DNA of 64,000 bases from Simiduia litorea (lineage in GTDB: Bacteria > Pseudomonadota > Gammaproteobacteria > Pseudomonadales > Cellvibrionaceae). The DNA lies in assembly GCF_042853465.1 (NCBI RefSeq), contig NZ_AP031497.1, forward strand, positions 4,278,001 through 4,342,000. The letters run 5' to 3'. The position numbers and the translations under genes were made by a program. How positions within the stretch are numbered: position 1 is the first letter of the stretch; the number at the start of each line of letters is the position of its first letter. Shown one piece after another: positions 19,038 to 27,523 of the stretch. The notes under the pieces are model-generated. The model was not told where the DNA came from. It searched no databases and saw nothing but the letters and a program-made list of their open reading frames with translations.

Positions 19038-19394
19038 TCAGATGGGTCGCGAACCATAATTGCTGGTTGGCTTGCGCGGTGGATCAGCCGTGACATTATT
19101 ATCAATGTGGTTGATCTGACCGCCTCGGGCTAAAAACTCTGCAATTTGATCGTTGAGCGTTTGTCGAGCCATTTCCCGCGACTTAACGGAATAGTCCACT
19201 AAATGGTCATCGGAAGTTGCCGCAGCGCTGGGGCCATCGTCGTCAGAGTCAGTATCGCTATCGAAATCTGAAGACGCGGAATAATCCGAGCTTTCTTCAT
19301 CATCAGAATCGTCGACGGCTTCTACACCGACTTCAACGGCTTCTTCTGGTTCATCGATCACAGCAGAAGATTTTTTGGGTTTTTTGGTAGCCAT
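19038..19394 (-). CDS. SutA-like acidic transcriptional regulator
   Basis: About 118 residues. The N-terminal half is very acidic (runs such as DDSDDEESSD and SDFDSDTDSDDD), then a short helix (REMARQTLNDQIAEFLARGG) and a tail ADPPRKPTSNYGSRPI. This layout matches what I remember of SutA of Pseudomonas, an intrinsically disordered protein that binds RNA polymerase and raises expression of ribosomal genes in slow growth. The resemblance is from memory and unaligned. The ATG at 19394 has AGGTG about 6 bases upstream. It shares a bidirectional terminator with tex. Confidence 0.6.
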   Translation of the reverse strand: MATKKPKKSSAVIDEPEEAVEVGVEAVDDSDDEESSDYSASSDFDSDTDSDDDGPSAAATSDDHLVDYSVKSREMARQTLNDQIAEFLARGGQINHIDNNVTADPPRKPTSNYGSRPI

Positions 19395-19825
19395 ATGCAT
19401 CACCTAACAACGGTTGAAACTGTTCTCATGGCAGCCGACTCTGGTTTTAACCCGAAACCCTGCCATGTGCGATTTTTAATGTCTTTGATCCGATTCTGCA
19501 AGTGCCAACGTAAAATTTATTTCTGATTTTCGTCACCACACTATCTGTGTGTTACTTGGGGTAACCGTAGACCCCAGAAGCCATTCGAAAACCGCTGATT
19601 TTCAAACGCAGGCCCTTTGGATTAAATTCAAAGGCAAAAAATGTGCAACTTTTGCGTTGCAGTTCAAATCAAAGACTCACTGGTGTTCCCCTTACAGAAA
19701 CAATCCATCCAGTGCTAATACATATAGTTCAAATCGGCCAAAGGGGAAAATAGTTCAGCACTTTTTCACTATTTATCCATTAATTTAATGGTAAATTTAA
19801 ACACCAGCCCCTGAAAGCCCTATTA
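19395..19825. other. Intergenic region with no supported gene
   Basis: Divergent upstream region of the SutA-like gene (minus) and the DUF523 gene (plus). It is AT-rich to the right. An open stretch at 19549-19788 gives a protein of 79 residues with no recognisable family, and I do not call it. No RNA gene or repeat was recognised. Confidence 0.4.
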
Positions 19826-20527
19826 ATGACTGTCAAGCTTCCTGCCATCCACTTACCCAAACCAGTCCTATTGGTCAGTCAATGCCTGCTGGGCGACCCA
19901 GTACGCTACGATGGTGCGCACAAGCAACATCCAGCCATTGCGCAACACCTGTTACCCCATATAACCACAGCCGCTCTCTGCCCTGAGGTCGCGGCGGGTA
20001 TGGGTGTACCTAGACCGGCCATTCGACGACAGCAGATGGGCGACTCCGAGATCATTGCACTCGCATCCTCCGGCGCCGCTTTAGCAAACAGCTTACTTAG
20101 CACTAGCCAACGCCTAGCGACACATGCAACCACGCAAACAGCCGTAGCCGCTATTCTCAAGGCGCGCTCACCCAGTTGCGGCATTGAATCCAGCCCTCTC
20201 TTCAACCCTGATGGCACTATCTTGGCACTAGGCGACGGCCTCTTTGTACAGCAGCTACGCAAGCATCAAACGCATTTATTGCTAGTGTCTGAAGAACAGC
20301 TGCACGACGCTGAAAGCTGTGTGTACTTTGTGCGCCTATGCCAGCTGGCACTGGCCCTCAAGCTCAATCTGTTACGCGAGGATTGGTTGGTCTATTTGCG
20401 CAAGGCCAATGCCTTGCATCAGTTGCCAGCATTAGGTCTACAAGAAGTCGTGCGGGAGTTAAGCGGGGAATCAGCGGAGCTCCACTATTTAGAGCCCCTG
20501 CCTTTTATAGGGCGCGGTAAGAATTAA
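19826..20527 (+). CDS. DUF523-domain protein
   Basis: 233 residues. The first two-thirds is a DUF523 domain: LLVSQCLLGDPVRYDGAHK near residue 15-33, LCPEVAAGMGVPRPAIRR (about 51-68) and KARSPSCGIES (about 111-121). Conserved cysteines occur in all three motifs. The last 70 residues are helical and Leu-rich and do not match the DUF1722 domain sometimes fused to DUF523. The biochemical role of DUF523 is not established as far as I know. Its TAA stop overlaps the stop of the convergent glnK gene (20524-20527). Confidence 0.8.
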   Translation: MTVKLPAIHLPKPVLLVSQCLLGDPVRYDGAHKQHPAIAQHLLPHITTAALCPEVAAGMGVPRPAIRRQQMGDSEIIALASSGAALANSLLSTSQRLATHATTQTAVAAILKARSPSCGIESSPLFNPDGTILALGDGLFVQQLRKHQTHLLLVSEEQLHDAESCVYFVRLCQLALALKLNLLREDWLVYLRKANALHQLPALGLQEVVRELSGESAELHYLEPLPFIGRGKN

Positions 20528-20862
20528 ACGGCTTCAGCGCCGGTTTCACCGGTGCGAATACGAATAATTTCTTCTAGCGGCGTGATAAAAATTTTACCGT
20601 CGCCTATTTTCCCAGTGTGTGCGGCCTTGGTAATCGCTTCAACCGCTTGCTCTACCATGCCGTCGTCGACGGCTAGCTCGAGTTTCACTTTCGGTAAAAA
20701 ATCAACGACGTATTCGGCACCGCGATAGAGCTCCGTGTGGCCCTTCTGCCGGCCGAAGCCTTTAACTTCTGTCACTGTCATACCCTGCACACCAACTTCT
20801 GATAGCGCCGTGCGCACATCGTCTAGCTTGAAAGGTTTGATGACTGCTGTGATCAACTTCAT
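20524..20862 (-). CDS. glnK: PII nitrogen-regulatory protein (second copy)
   Basis: 112 residues, exact PII length. The T-loop has Tyr51, the uridylylation site, in YRGAEYVVDFLP; the C-terminal signature is GKIGDGKIFITPLEEIIRIRTGE. PII proteins sense 2-oxoglutarate and ATP/ADP and gate AmtB. Translation from the ATG at 20862 gives the canonical MKLITAVIKPFK. The gene lies downstream of amtB but behind a strong terminator, so it is either a read-through product or has its own promoter. It differs from the other copy in the T-loop flank (VKLELAVDD versus TKVEVAVGD). The stop overlaps that of the convergent DUF523 gene. Confidence 0.93.
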   Translation of the reverse strand: MKLITAVIKPFKLDDVRTALSEVGVQGMTVTEVKGFGRQKGHTELYRGAEYVVDFLPKVKLELAVDDGMVEQAVEAITKAAHTGKIGDGKIFITPLEEIIRIRTGETGAEAV

Positions 20863-20970
20863 GTGGTATTCCTTATTCTTGCCATCAGTGGAGTGGCGAA
20901 ACATTACACGCTCGGGATTACAAAATCACCCGCTAGTGACATAAATTTGCTCCCTGCTCAAATTTGGTGC

Positions 20971-21017
20971 AAAAAAAATCCGGCTATTAGGAGGGTAAAC
21001 CTCATTATAGCCGGATT
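20971..21017 (-). terminator. Rho-independent terminator of amtB
   Basis: On the minus strand an 11-bp stem AATCCGGCTAT/ATAGCCGGATT, with an inner GAGG/CCTC pairing, is followed by eight Ts, about 30 bases after the amtB stop. Confidence 0.85.
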
Positions 21018-21048
21018 CTTCAGCCATCAGAGATGGCGGCGAGTGAGC

Positions 21049-22311
21049 TTACTTGTTGGTAAACTCAGGGTAGGCTTCCATACCGCACTCGGATAGATCG
21101 ACACCGTTGTACTCTTCCTCATCGGTAACGCGGATACCGATAGCCAACTTGAGCAGGAACCATACTGCCAAGCTAGTCACGAACACCCAACCGAAAATTG
21201 TTGCCGCGCCGATCAGCTGACCGGTGAAGCTGGAGCCGCCATCTTCGGTTAACGGATTGGTCATTGGCACTACCAGCAAACCGAACAGACCGACCACACC
21301 GTGCACAGAAATCGCACCGACTGGGTCATCAATCTTCAGCTTATCTAAGGTTAGAATAGAGCCGACAACCAACAAACCACCCACGGCACCAATCAGTGCT
21401 GCTTGCAACGCAGTAGGTGTATCTGGACCAGCGGTAATTGCTACCAAGCCCGCCAACGCACCGTTAAGCGCCATGGTTAAATCTGCTTTACCAAATAGAA
21501 TCTGAGCCAACATTAGCGCGGCGATCAAACCACCGGCAGCGGCCGCATTGGTGTTCATGAATACCACCGCTACTGCGTTGGCGCTATCCACAGACGCGGT
21601 TGCTAATACAGAGCCGCCGTTAAAACCGAACCAACCCATCCACAAAATAAAGGTACCTAAAGTAGCCATAGGTAAATTGGCACCGGGGATTGCAACAGCT
21701 TTACCGTCGGCGGTGTACTTACCCTTACGTGCGCCAAGCACTAACACGCCGGCCAAGGCTGCAGCAGCACCCGCCATGTGTACGATACCTGAACCGGCAA
21801 AGTCTAAGAAACCAAGATCACCCAAGGTGTACAAACCGAATACTGGGTTGCCGCCCCAGGTCCAGCTACCTTCCATTGGGTAGATAAAACCGGTCATCAC
21901 CACGGCAAAAGCCAAGAAAGCCCAAAGCTTCATGCGCTCGGCAACAGCGCCAGAAACGATAGACATAGCCGTCGCCACAAATACCACTTGGAAGTAGAAA
22001 TCTGCCGAGGGAGCGTAGGTGGCATTTTCTTCGCCGCCTTCAACCACACCAGAGCCTAAAATATCACCCAAGAAGAACCACTCAGAGGCCATACCCTTAT
22101 ACATAATGGCGTAGCCGCAAATCATGTACATGGTGCAAGAGATGGCAAACAGAGCCACGTTTTTAGTCAAGATTTCGGTAGTATTTTTAGAGCGAACCAA
22201 GCCCGCTTCCAACATGGCAAAACCCGCTGCCATCCACATTACCAGCGCGCCACACACCAAAAAGTAAAACGTATCTAGCGCGTACTGGAGCTGAAAAATA
22301 TCATTTTCCAT
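21049..22311 (-). CDS. amtB: Ammonium transporter AmtB
   Basis: 420 residues with eleven hydrophobic helices. The signature region is intact (LDFAGSGIVHMAGAAAALAG, containing the first pore His), and the second pore His lies in GAISVHGVVGLFG. Helix 1 starts at about residue 12, with no long signal peptide. AmtB conducts ammonium and is blocked by unmodified GlnK. It lies 47 bases after one glnK gene and upstream of another. GGAGAG precedes the ATG. The porin, glnK and amtB genes are probably co-transcribed. Confidence 0.96.
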   Translation of the reverse strand: MENDIFQLQYALDTFYFLVCGALVMWMAAGFAMLEAGLVRSKNTTEILTKNVALFAISCTMYMICGYAIMYKGMASEWFFLGDILGSGVVEGGEENATYAPSADFYFQVVFVATAMSIVSGAVAERMKLWAFLAFAVVMTGFIYPMEGSWTWGGNPVFGLYTLGDLGFLDFAGSGIVHMAGAAAALAGVLVLGARKGKYTADGKAVAIPGANLPMATLGTFILWMGWFGFNGGSVLATASVDSANAVAVVFMNTNAAAAGGLIAALMLAQILFGKADLTMALNGALAGLVAITAGPDTPTALQAALIGAVGGLLVVGSILTLDKLKIDDPVGAISVHGVVGLFGLLVVPMTNPLTEDGGSSFTGQLIGAATIFGWVFVTSLAVWFLLKLAIGIRVTDEEEYNGVDLSECGMEAYPEFTNK

Positions 22312-22358
22312 GAGTCTCTCCGAACAAATATTATCAGTTAGTTTTTATCGGCGAGGCT

Positions 22359-22697
22359 TTAAAGCGCTTCTTCGCCAGTTTCACCCGTGCGAATGCGGAT
22401 AACCTGCTCCAATGGCGAAACAAATATTTTGCCATCGCCAATTTTGCCGCTATTTGCAGCTTTCGTTATGGCCTCAACAATCACATCGACTTGGGCGTCG
22501 CCAACAGCCACTTCCACTTTGGTTTTTGGCAAGAAGTCAACAACATACTCGGCACCACGGTAAAGTTCGGTATGACCCTTCTGACGGCCAAAACCTTTTA
22601 CTTCGGTAACAGTAATACCCTGTACACCATTTTCAGACAGCGCTTCGCGCACTGCGTCCAACTTGAACGGTTTGATAACTGCTGTAATCAGCTTCAT
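22359..22697 (-). CDS. glnK: PII nitrogen-regulatory protein (first copy)
   Basis: 112 residues from the ATG at 22697, which follows GGAG; a GTG at 22706 is also in frame. Tyr51 is present in YRGAEYVVDFLP, and the C-terminal PII signature reads GKIGDGKIFVSPLEQVIRIRTGE. It sits directly ahead of amtB, the classic glnK-amtB operon, and would regulate AmtB by binding its cytoplasmic face. Very close to the second copy at 20524-20862, suggesting duplication. Confidence 0.95.
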   Translation of the reverse strand: MKLITAVIKPFKLDAVREALSENGVQGITVTEVKGFGRQKGHTELYRGAEYVVDFLPKTKVEVAVGDAQVDVIVEAITKAANSGKIGDGKIFVSPLEQVIRIRTGETGEEAL

Positions 22698-22725
22698 CGC
22701 TTTCACTCCATAAGAGGGGGGAGAA

Positions 22726-22749
22726 AGCGCCCGTCTGCAGACGGACGCT
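22726..22749 (-). terminator. Hairpin between porin and glnK, possible attenuator
   Basis: The sequence around cgtctgcagacg forms a long near-perfect stem (agcg/cgct outside ccgtctgcagacgg, with one mismatch). On the minus strand it is followed by TTCTCCCCCC, not a true T-tract. It may partly stop transcription or protect the porin mRNA 3' end. Confidence 0.4.
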
Positions 22750-22757
22750 CATTGCTA

Positions 22758-23420
22758 TTAGAGATCGAAAGATTTGCTAATAGAGAAGATCAACGCTTCA
22801 CCGGTAGTTGAGTCGCCATCGCCATCCTCTTCGTCAGACAGCTCTTTGCTGTTAACGATCAACGCCACACCAAAATCGATATCGCTGATGGTCGTGCCGT
22901 AACCAGCTTCAAAGTATTCGCCATCAAAGTCCTTGCTATAAGAACCGACTTTGCCGTAGAAGCCGTTGTTCTCGAGCGTCACTTCTAAAAAGCCATATTT
23001 TTCATCATCGCTAACGCCATCGAGTGCTTCGTGGTAGCCATCTGAATAGCCAATGCTCAACCACTTGTACGATGCACTTAAATTTATTTCGCGATATACG
23101 GTGTCGAACTCGCCGGTGTATTCGTAGTCGGTGACACCAACAGTGAACGACAGGTCGTCATTCACTTCGAAGTTATAACCACCGTAAAGATCGATCTCTA
23201 AGCCATCGCCAACATCGGCCGCCCAAACGCCCGCGTAAAAACCACCTTGCTCAACATCAAAACCACCGTTGGCAGAAGAACCTTTCTGCAAAATACCGCG
23301 GTAGTAATATTCAGAATTAAAACCCACGTTGGCACTAACGTCTGCGGCCATGGTGGGCGCTGCAATGGTGCTAGCAGCAAGAACAGCTGAGGCTAATAAA
23401 GATTTGGCAACCAATTTCAT
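22758..23420 (-). CDS. TorF-family putative outer-membrane porin
   Basis: 220 residues. It has a signal peptide (about 1-25, cut after AMA) and alternating, aromatic-rich beta strands ending in a terminal Leu (ISKSFDL). The opening ADVSANVGFNSEYYYRGI is typical of the TorF/Gcw_chp proteins. These occur upstream of glnK-amtB in several marine gammaproteobacteria as far as I recall; here it is 60 bases upstream of glnK on the same strand. A role in ammonium or small-solute passage is inference. AGGAAGAG precedes the ATG. Confidence 0.85.
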   Translation of the reverse strand: MKLVAKSLLASAVLAASTIAAPTMAADVSANVGFNSEYYYRGILQKGSSANGGFDVEQGGFYAGVWAADVGDGLEIDLYGGYNFEVNDDLSFTVGVTDYEYTGEFDTVYREINLSASYKWLSIGYSDGYHEALDGVSDDEKYGFLEVTLENNGFYGKVGSYSKDFDGEYFEAGYGTTISDIDFGVALIVNSKELSDEEDGDGDSTTGEALIFSISKSFDL

Positions 23421-23773
23421 GTGTCTCTTCCTTTGGGATGTCGTTTTTTTGTTTTGTGCTAAACAAGCTTGATGATTTATTTAGCCGCCTGTTACTCAGG
23501 TGCTTGTGTCTATACAAAAGCCTTGCCAACTACAATAAAAAATATAAAAAACAATAAGTTACAGTTAATTATTTAATCAAATGCAAAGCTTTAAAATAGA
23601 GATTAAAGTGCCAAGGCGCCACATTGGTGCACTGAAACATGCTGCCGCACCGATATGTTGCGCATTAGCCTAGTACACGAATAGAAAGGCAGTTTTCTCT
23701 GCTAGATCAAATTTAAAACGCAATTAATACCCTGTTTCGCGTTAATATTTGCGCATTCACTCAGGACTTAACC
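23421..23773. other. Divergent promoter region of the porin-glnK-amtB and ubiK-comM genes
   Basis: An AT-rich divergent region. A weak sigma-70-like -10 (TATAGA, minus strand, near 23507-23512) lies upstream of the porin. I looked for a sigma-54 site (TGGCAC-N5-TTGC) on the minus strand, expected for nitrogen control, and found none; the one TGGCAC lacks a TTGC at the right distance. No RNA gene or ORF is supported. Confidence 0.35.
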
Positions 23774-23992
23774 ATGCAACCTCAAGATTTCATCAACGAT
23801 TTTCGCCAACGCTTACAAGACCACGCCCCAGTCGGCGCCAGTGAAGCCAAAGCGCTATTGCAGTCCTTGCTCACGAAGCTCAACCTGATCAGTCGGGAAG
23901 AGTTCGACGCCCAGCAGGCCGTGTTACTGCGCACTCGCGCCAAGCTTGAGCAGCTAGAGCAACAGTTAGCGGAATTACAAGCTAAGCTTTAA
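23774..23992 (+). CDS. ubiK: Ubiquinone biosynthesis accessory factor UbiK
   Basis: 72 residues. The BMFP/YqiC family pattern is clear: a helical N-terminal half (QDFINDFRQRLQ) and a C-terminal coiled coil (SREEFDAQQAVLLRTRAKLE) that forms trimers. UbiK works with UbiJ in the late ubiquinone steps. Its position between the glnK-amtB cluster and comM is also known from Pseudomonas. Confidence 0.9.
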   Translation: MQPQDFINDFRQRLQDHAPVGASEAKALLQSLLTKLNLISREEFDAQQAVLLRTRAKLEQLEQQLAELQAKL

Positions 23993-24060
23993 CGGATCGA
24001 CGGGTACTTCTGGGAAGGAGGCCATGTAATATTTTGACCCAAGACAGACAAGGAGCGTCT

Positions 24061-25554
24061 ATGTCACTGGCTATTGTTCACTCTCGCGCCCGCTCGGGGA
24101 TTCAAGCACCCGTGGTTGAAGTTGAGGTTCATCTATCCAACGGGCTACCGGGTTTAGCCATTGTTGGCCTGCCGGAAACCGCCGTTAAAGAAAGCAAAGA
24201 TAGAGTGCGCAGTGCGCTCATCAACAGCCATTTCGAATTTCCCAGCCGTCGCATCACCATCAACCTCGCTCCGGCCGACTTACCCAAAGAAGGCGGTCGC
24301 TTCGATTTACCCATTGCCCTAGGTATCCTCGCCGCATCGGGTCAAATTCCCGCACAAGCGCTTGCCAATGTAGAGTGCGTTGGCGAACTGGCACTGTCTG
24401 GCGAGCTAAGGCCAATTTCAGCCTGTCTGCCCGCTGTTATCGCCAGCCATGCCGAAGGTAGGCAACTGATACTGCCAGCCGACAATAGCCACGAGGCAGC
24501 GCTGTATAGCCAAGCAAAACCCTTGATGGCGGGCAACCTACTGGAAGTGTGCGCTCACTTACACGGTCGCAGCCAGCTCAATCCCTGCACCTCAAGGCCG
24601 GCTGAGCCAATACCCAATAGCCAAGATTTAGCGGATGTACGCGGCCAGCCTCAAGCCCGGCGGGCCTTGGAAATTGCTGCTGCTGGACAACACAATTTAT
24701 TGTTCTACGGTCCTCCCGGTACCGGTAAAACCCTGCTCGCAAGTCGCTTAAACACGCTTCTACCGCCCCTGAGTGACGAAGAAGCCTTGGACATCGCCTT
24801 AATTCACTCGGTGGCTGGCGCGCCCCATCGCTGGCGCGAGCGCCCTTTCCGCCACCCCCATCACACCGCCTCGGCGCCCGCATTAGTCGGCGGTGGCTCA
24901 CAGCCTAAGCCCGGTGAAATCTCCCTCGCGCACCGCGGCGTATTGTTTCTCGACGAGCTACCGGAGTTTTCCCGCCCGGTCCTAGAAGTTCTGCGCGAGC
25001 CGCTTGAAAATGGGGAGGTACGCATCGCTAGAGCACAGGCGCAGGCGGTGTTTCCCTGTCAATTTCAACTCGTCGCAGCCATGAACCCTTGTCCCTGCGG
25101 CTATTTCGGCGATGGTAGAGGTCGCTGCCGTTGTACATCTGATCAGGTGCGGCGCTATCGCATGCGCTTATCAGGTCCGTTATTAGACCGGATCGATATG
25201 CATGTACCGGTGCGGGGTATACACGCAGACCAGCTTAGAGGTGAGAGTAAAGAAGAAACCAGCGCCGAGGTTTTACAGCGCGTTATCGAGGCGCGTCAAC
25301 GCGCGTTAGCGCGGCAAGGGAAAACCAATCAAGCCTTGAGCGCCAAAGAACTCGATCAACTCTGCCCATTAACCGAAGACCAACACGCCTACCTCTCGGC
25401 CGCGATGGATAAACTTGGGCTCTCTATTCGAGCTTGGCACCGTATTATTCGAGTCGCGCGCACACTAGCCGATCTGGCCAAGAGCGAGCAAGTGCAGGAC
25501 GGACATATCGCCGAAGCCGTTAACTACCGACGCTTGGACAGGCCTATGGCCTAA
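24061..25554 (+). CDS. comM: ComM/YifB AAA+ helicase of natural transformation
   Basis: 497 residues. An N-terminal ChlI-like fold (LAIVHSRARSGIQAPVVEVE) is followed by a Mg-chelatase-type AAA+ module with Walker A GPPGTGKT (about 218-225) and Walker B GVLFLDELPEF. A MNPCPCGYFGDG motif and a C-terminal ChlI_C helical domain complete it. ComM is a branch-migration helicase that extends integration of transformed DNA. The ATG at 24061 has AAGGAG 6 bases upstream; the longer frame from a TTG at 24034 is less likely. Confidence 0.95.
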   Translation: MSLAIVHSRARSGIQAPVVEVEVHLSNGLPGLAIVGLPETAVKESKDRVRSALINSHFEFPSRRITINLAPADLPKEGGRFDLPIALGILAASGQIPAQALANVECVGELALSGELRPISACLPAVIASHAEGRQLILPADNSHEAALYSQAKPLMAGNLLEVCAHLHGRSQLNPCTSRPAEPIPNSQDLADVRGQPQARRALEIAAAGQHNLLFYGPPGTGKTLLASRLNTLLPPLSDEEALDIALIHSVAGAPHRWRERPFRHPHHTASAPALVGGGSQPKPGEISLAHRGVLFLDELPEFSRPVLEVLREPLENGEVRIARAQAQAVFPCQFQLVAAMNPCPCGYFGDGRGRCRCTSDQVRRYRMRLSGPLLDRIDMHVPVRGIHADQLRGESKEETSAEVLQRVIEARQRALARQGKTNQALSAKELDQLCPLTEDQHAYLSAAMDKLGLSIRAWHRIIRVARTLADLAKSEQVQDGHIAEAVNYRRLDRPMA

Positions 25555-25574
25555 ACCTTGATGAGCGGTTTTGC

Positions 25575-27278
25575 TTAGACTTCGAGCAGCGCGGCATCCA
25601 CTTGCAACAAGCGCAGGATATCTTCGATCGGCTGAGGTGAACCCAACCAAAATCCTTGTACTTCATCGCAACCTAATTCGCGCAGGCGCTTTAGTTGCTC
25701 GGCGGTTTCCACACCCTCGGCCACAGTGCTTAATTTTAAACTGTGCGCTAATTGAATAACCGCCATAACCAAGGCGTGCTGCTCCCTGTCCTGAGTGATA
25801 CCTGAAACCAGTTGCCGGTCAATTTTAACGCGTGAAAACGGTAACTGTTGCAGCGTAGATAACGACGACATACCCGAGCCGAAGTCATCCAATGAGAAAC
25901 TAGCGCCGGTAATAGCCAGGGTGCCCAAGGCTTCTGTCGCCAAGGCAACATCTCCCATAACAGCATCCTCGGATAATTCAAATTCTAATTGGCTACCGCG
26001 CAAGCCATGGTTATCGAGGGCCGCAATAACCTGTTCTGTTAAATTATCATCGCGCAGTTGACGTCGAGACAGGTTCACCGACATCGATAGATCACCCAAT
26101 CCCACCCGCTTGAGTATCACCACATCGCGACACACCATGTCGAATATTTGATAGCCCATGTCGACCACCAAGCCACTGCTATTGGCCACGGCGAGGAAGT
26201 CACTGGGGGTTAACAAGCCACGCGCAGGGTGGCGCCAGCGCGCCAGCGCTTCTAAACCGCAAATTTCACCGGTCACCGTATCGATGCGAGGCTGGTAATA
26301 CACCGTAATTTCGCCCCGACTCAAACCACGGCGCAGCTCCTGTTCGACTTGCAAAAGCCGACGTGCATCGTTATCCATACTCTCGGCATAGAAGCAATAC
26401 TGGTTGCCGTTAGCTTGTTTGGCGCGATACATGGCCATATCGGCCTGGCGCTGTAGACTTTCGCCATCGGCGCCGGGGCGATAAGGCGCGATGCCAACAC
26501 TACAACCTACCGTGATCTCCATGCCGGCGAGTGCGAAAGGCACAGAGATAGCATCAATCACTTTTTCCGCCAAATGCGCCATATCGGTCGTGCTGTGCAT
26601 ATCATCGAGCAACAAGGTGAACTCATCGCCACCTACCCGCGCCACGGTATCGCTCAAACGTACACAGGCTTGCAACCGTTTCGCTGTTTCGCGAATGAGC
26701 ATGTCGCCAACATCGTGACCGTAGCAATCGTTAACCGGCTTGAAGCCATCCAAATCTAAATACATCAGCGTAAACAGATGGTCGCCGCGCTTGGCCAAAT
26801 CGACCGCATGATCCAGCCGATCGCGAAATAAAATACGGTTACTGACGCCGGTTAAAGAATCGTAGTGAGCCAGTTCGGATAACTTGATTTCATTGGCTTT
26901 GCGCTCAATGGCATAGCGCATGGTGCGCTCGAGTAGCTGGGCATCAATTTTACCTTTAATGAGATAGTCTGCAGCACCAACACTCAGTGCCTCGCGATCG
27001 ACATCGGCCTCCATCTCGTCTGTCATCACCAGAATAGGCACCTTGGCGCCCATATTGCGTGCAGCCAAAATCAAATCTTTGGCGCTGCCGTTATGCCACT
27101 GGTAATCGAGCAAAATAACATCGTAATTGTCAGACAATATTTCCGGTAGGGCGTCTTCCAATTTGGGTAGCCAGGTAATTTCGTACGCCGTGTGAAAAAC
27201 GTCAGACAATAAACTGCCAATCAACAGGTACTCCACCTGTTCGTCGTCGATTAATAGCAGCCTGATATGGGTATCCAT
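25575..27278 (-). CDS. Response regulator with REC, GGDEF and EAL domains
   Basis: 567 residues. REC domain 1-125 has the acidic pair at 11-12 and the phospho-acceptor Asp58 (ILLDYQW). The GGDEF domain (about 135-300) has intact GGDEF at 216-220 and an RLSD inhibitory site at 207-210. The EAL domain (about 310-560) has EAL at 343-345, DDFGSG and TVAEGVET. All core catalytic motifs are present, so it could both make and break cyclic-di-GMP; which activity dominates cannot be told. No cognate kinase is adjacent. It converges on comM with a 20-base gap. Confidence 0.93.
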   Translation of the reverse strand: MDTHIRLLLIDDEQVEYLLIGSLLSDVFHTAYEITWLPKLEDALPEILSDNYDVILLDYQWHNGSAKDLILAARNMGAKVPILVMTDEMEADVDREALSVGAADYLIKGKIDAQLLERTMRYAIERKANEIKLSELAHYDSLTGVSNRILFRDRLDHAVDLAKRGDHLFTLMYLDLDGFKPVNDCYGHDVGDMLIRETAKRLQACVRLSDTVARVGGDEFTLLLDDMHSTTDMAHLAEKVIDAISVPFALAGMEITVGCSVGIAPYRPGADGESLQRQADMAMYRAKQANGNQYCFYAESMDNDARRLLQVEQELRRGLSRGEITVYYQPRIDTVTGEICGLEALARWRHPARGLLTPSDFLAVANSSGLVVDMGYQIFDMVCRDVVILKRVGLGDLSMSVNLSRRQLRDDNLTEQVIAALDNHGLRGSQLEFELSEDAVMGDVALATEALGTLAITGASFSLDDFGSGMSSLSTLQQLPFSRVKIDRQLVSGITQDREQHALVMAVIQLAHSLKLSTVAEGVETAEQLKRLRELGCDEVQGFWLGSPQPIEDILRLLQVDAALLEV

Positions 27279-27523
27279 GGTCTCGCCGTTGCCCGAGCGG
27301 GCAGCCTACATCCTTTAATTTATTCTGCTTTCCCTAGTCACTATTGAACGTGTAAAAGACCAATAGTCATATACGTTACGACTCTAACGCAGGCCAGAGA
27401 CAAGTGGAATAATAAAACATCCCATATAGCAAATTAGTGGTATGAATGGTAAATACCTAATACTTTGTTCTGAGCTAATGACGAAATAGACTCGGGCTGC
27501 TAGCATCGTCCTTTGATTGTCGG

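Noticed and set aside
19549..19788. Open frame of 79 codons on the plus strand
   Set aside because: No family, no ribosome site, composition unlike neighbouring genes.
23421..23773. Sigma-54 promoter expected for nitrogen genes
   Set aside because: The only TGGCAC-like element on the porin strand lacks a TTGC at the required distance.
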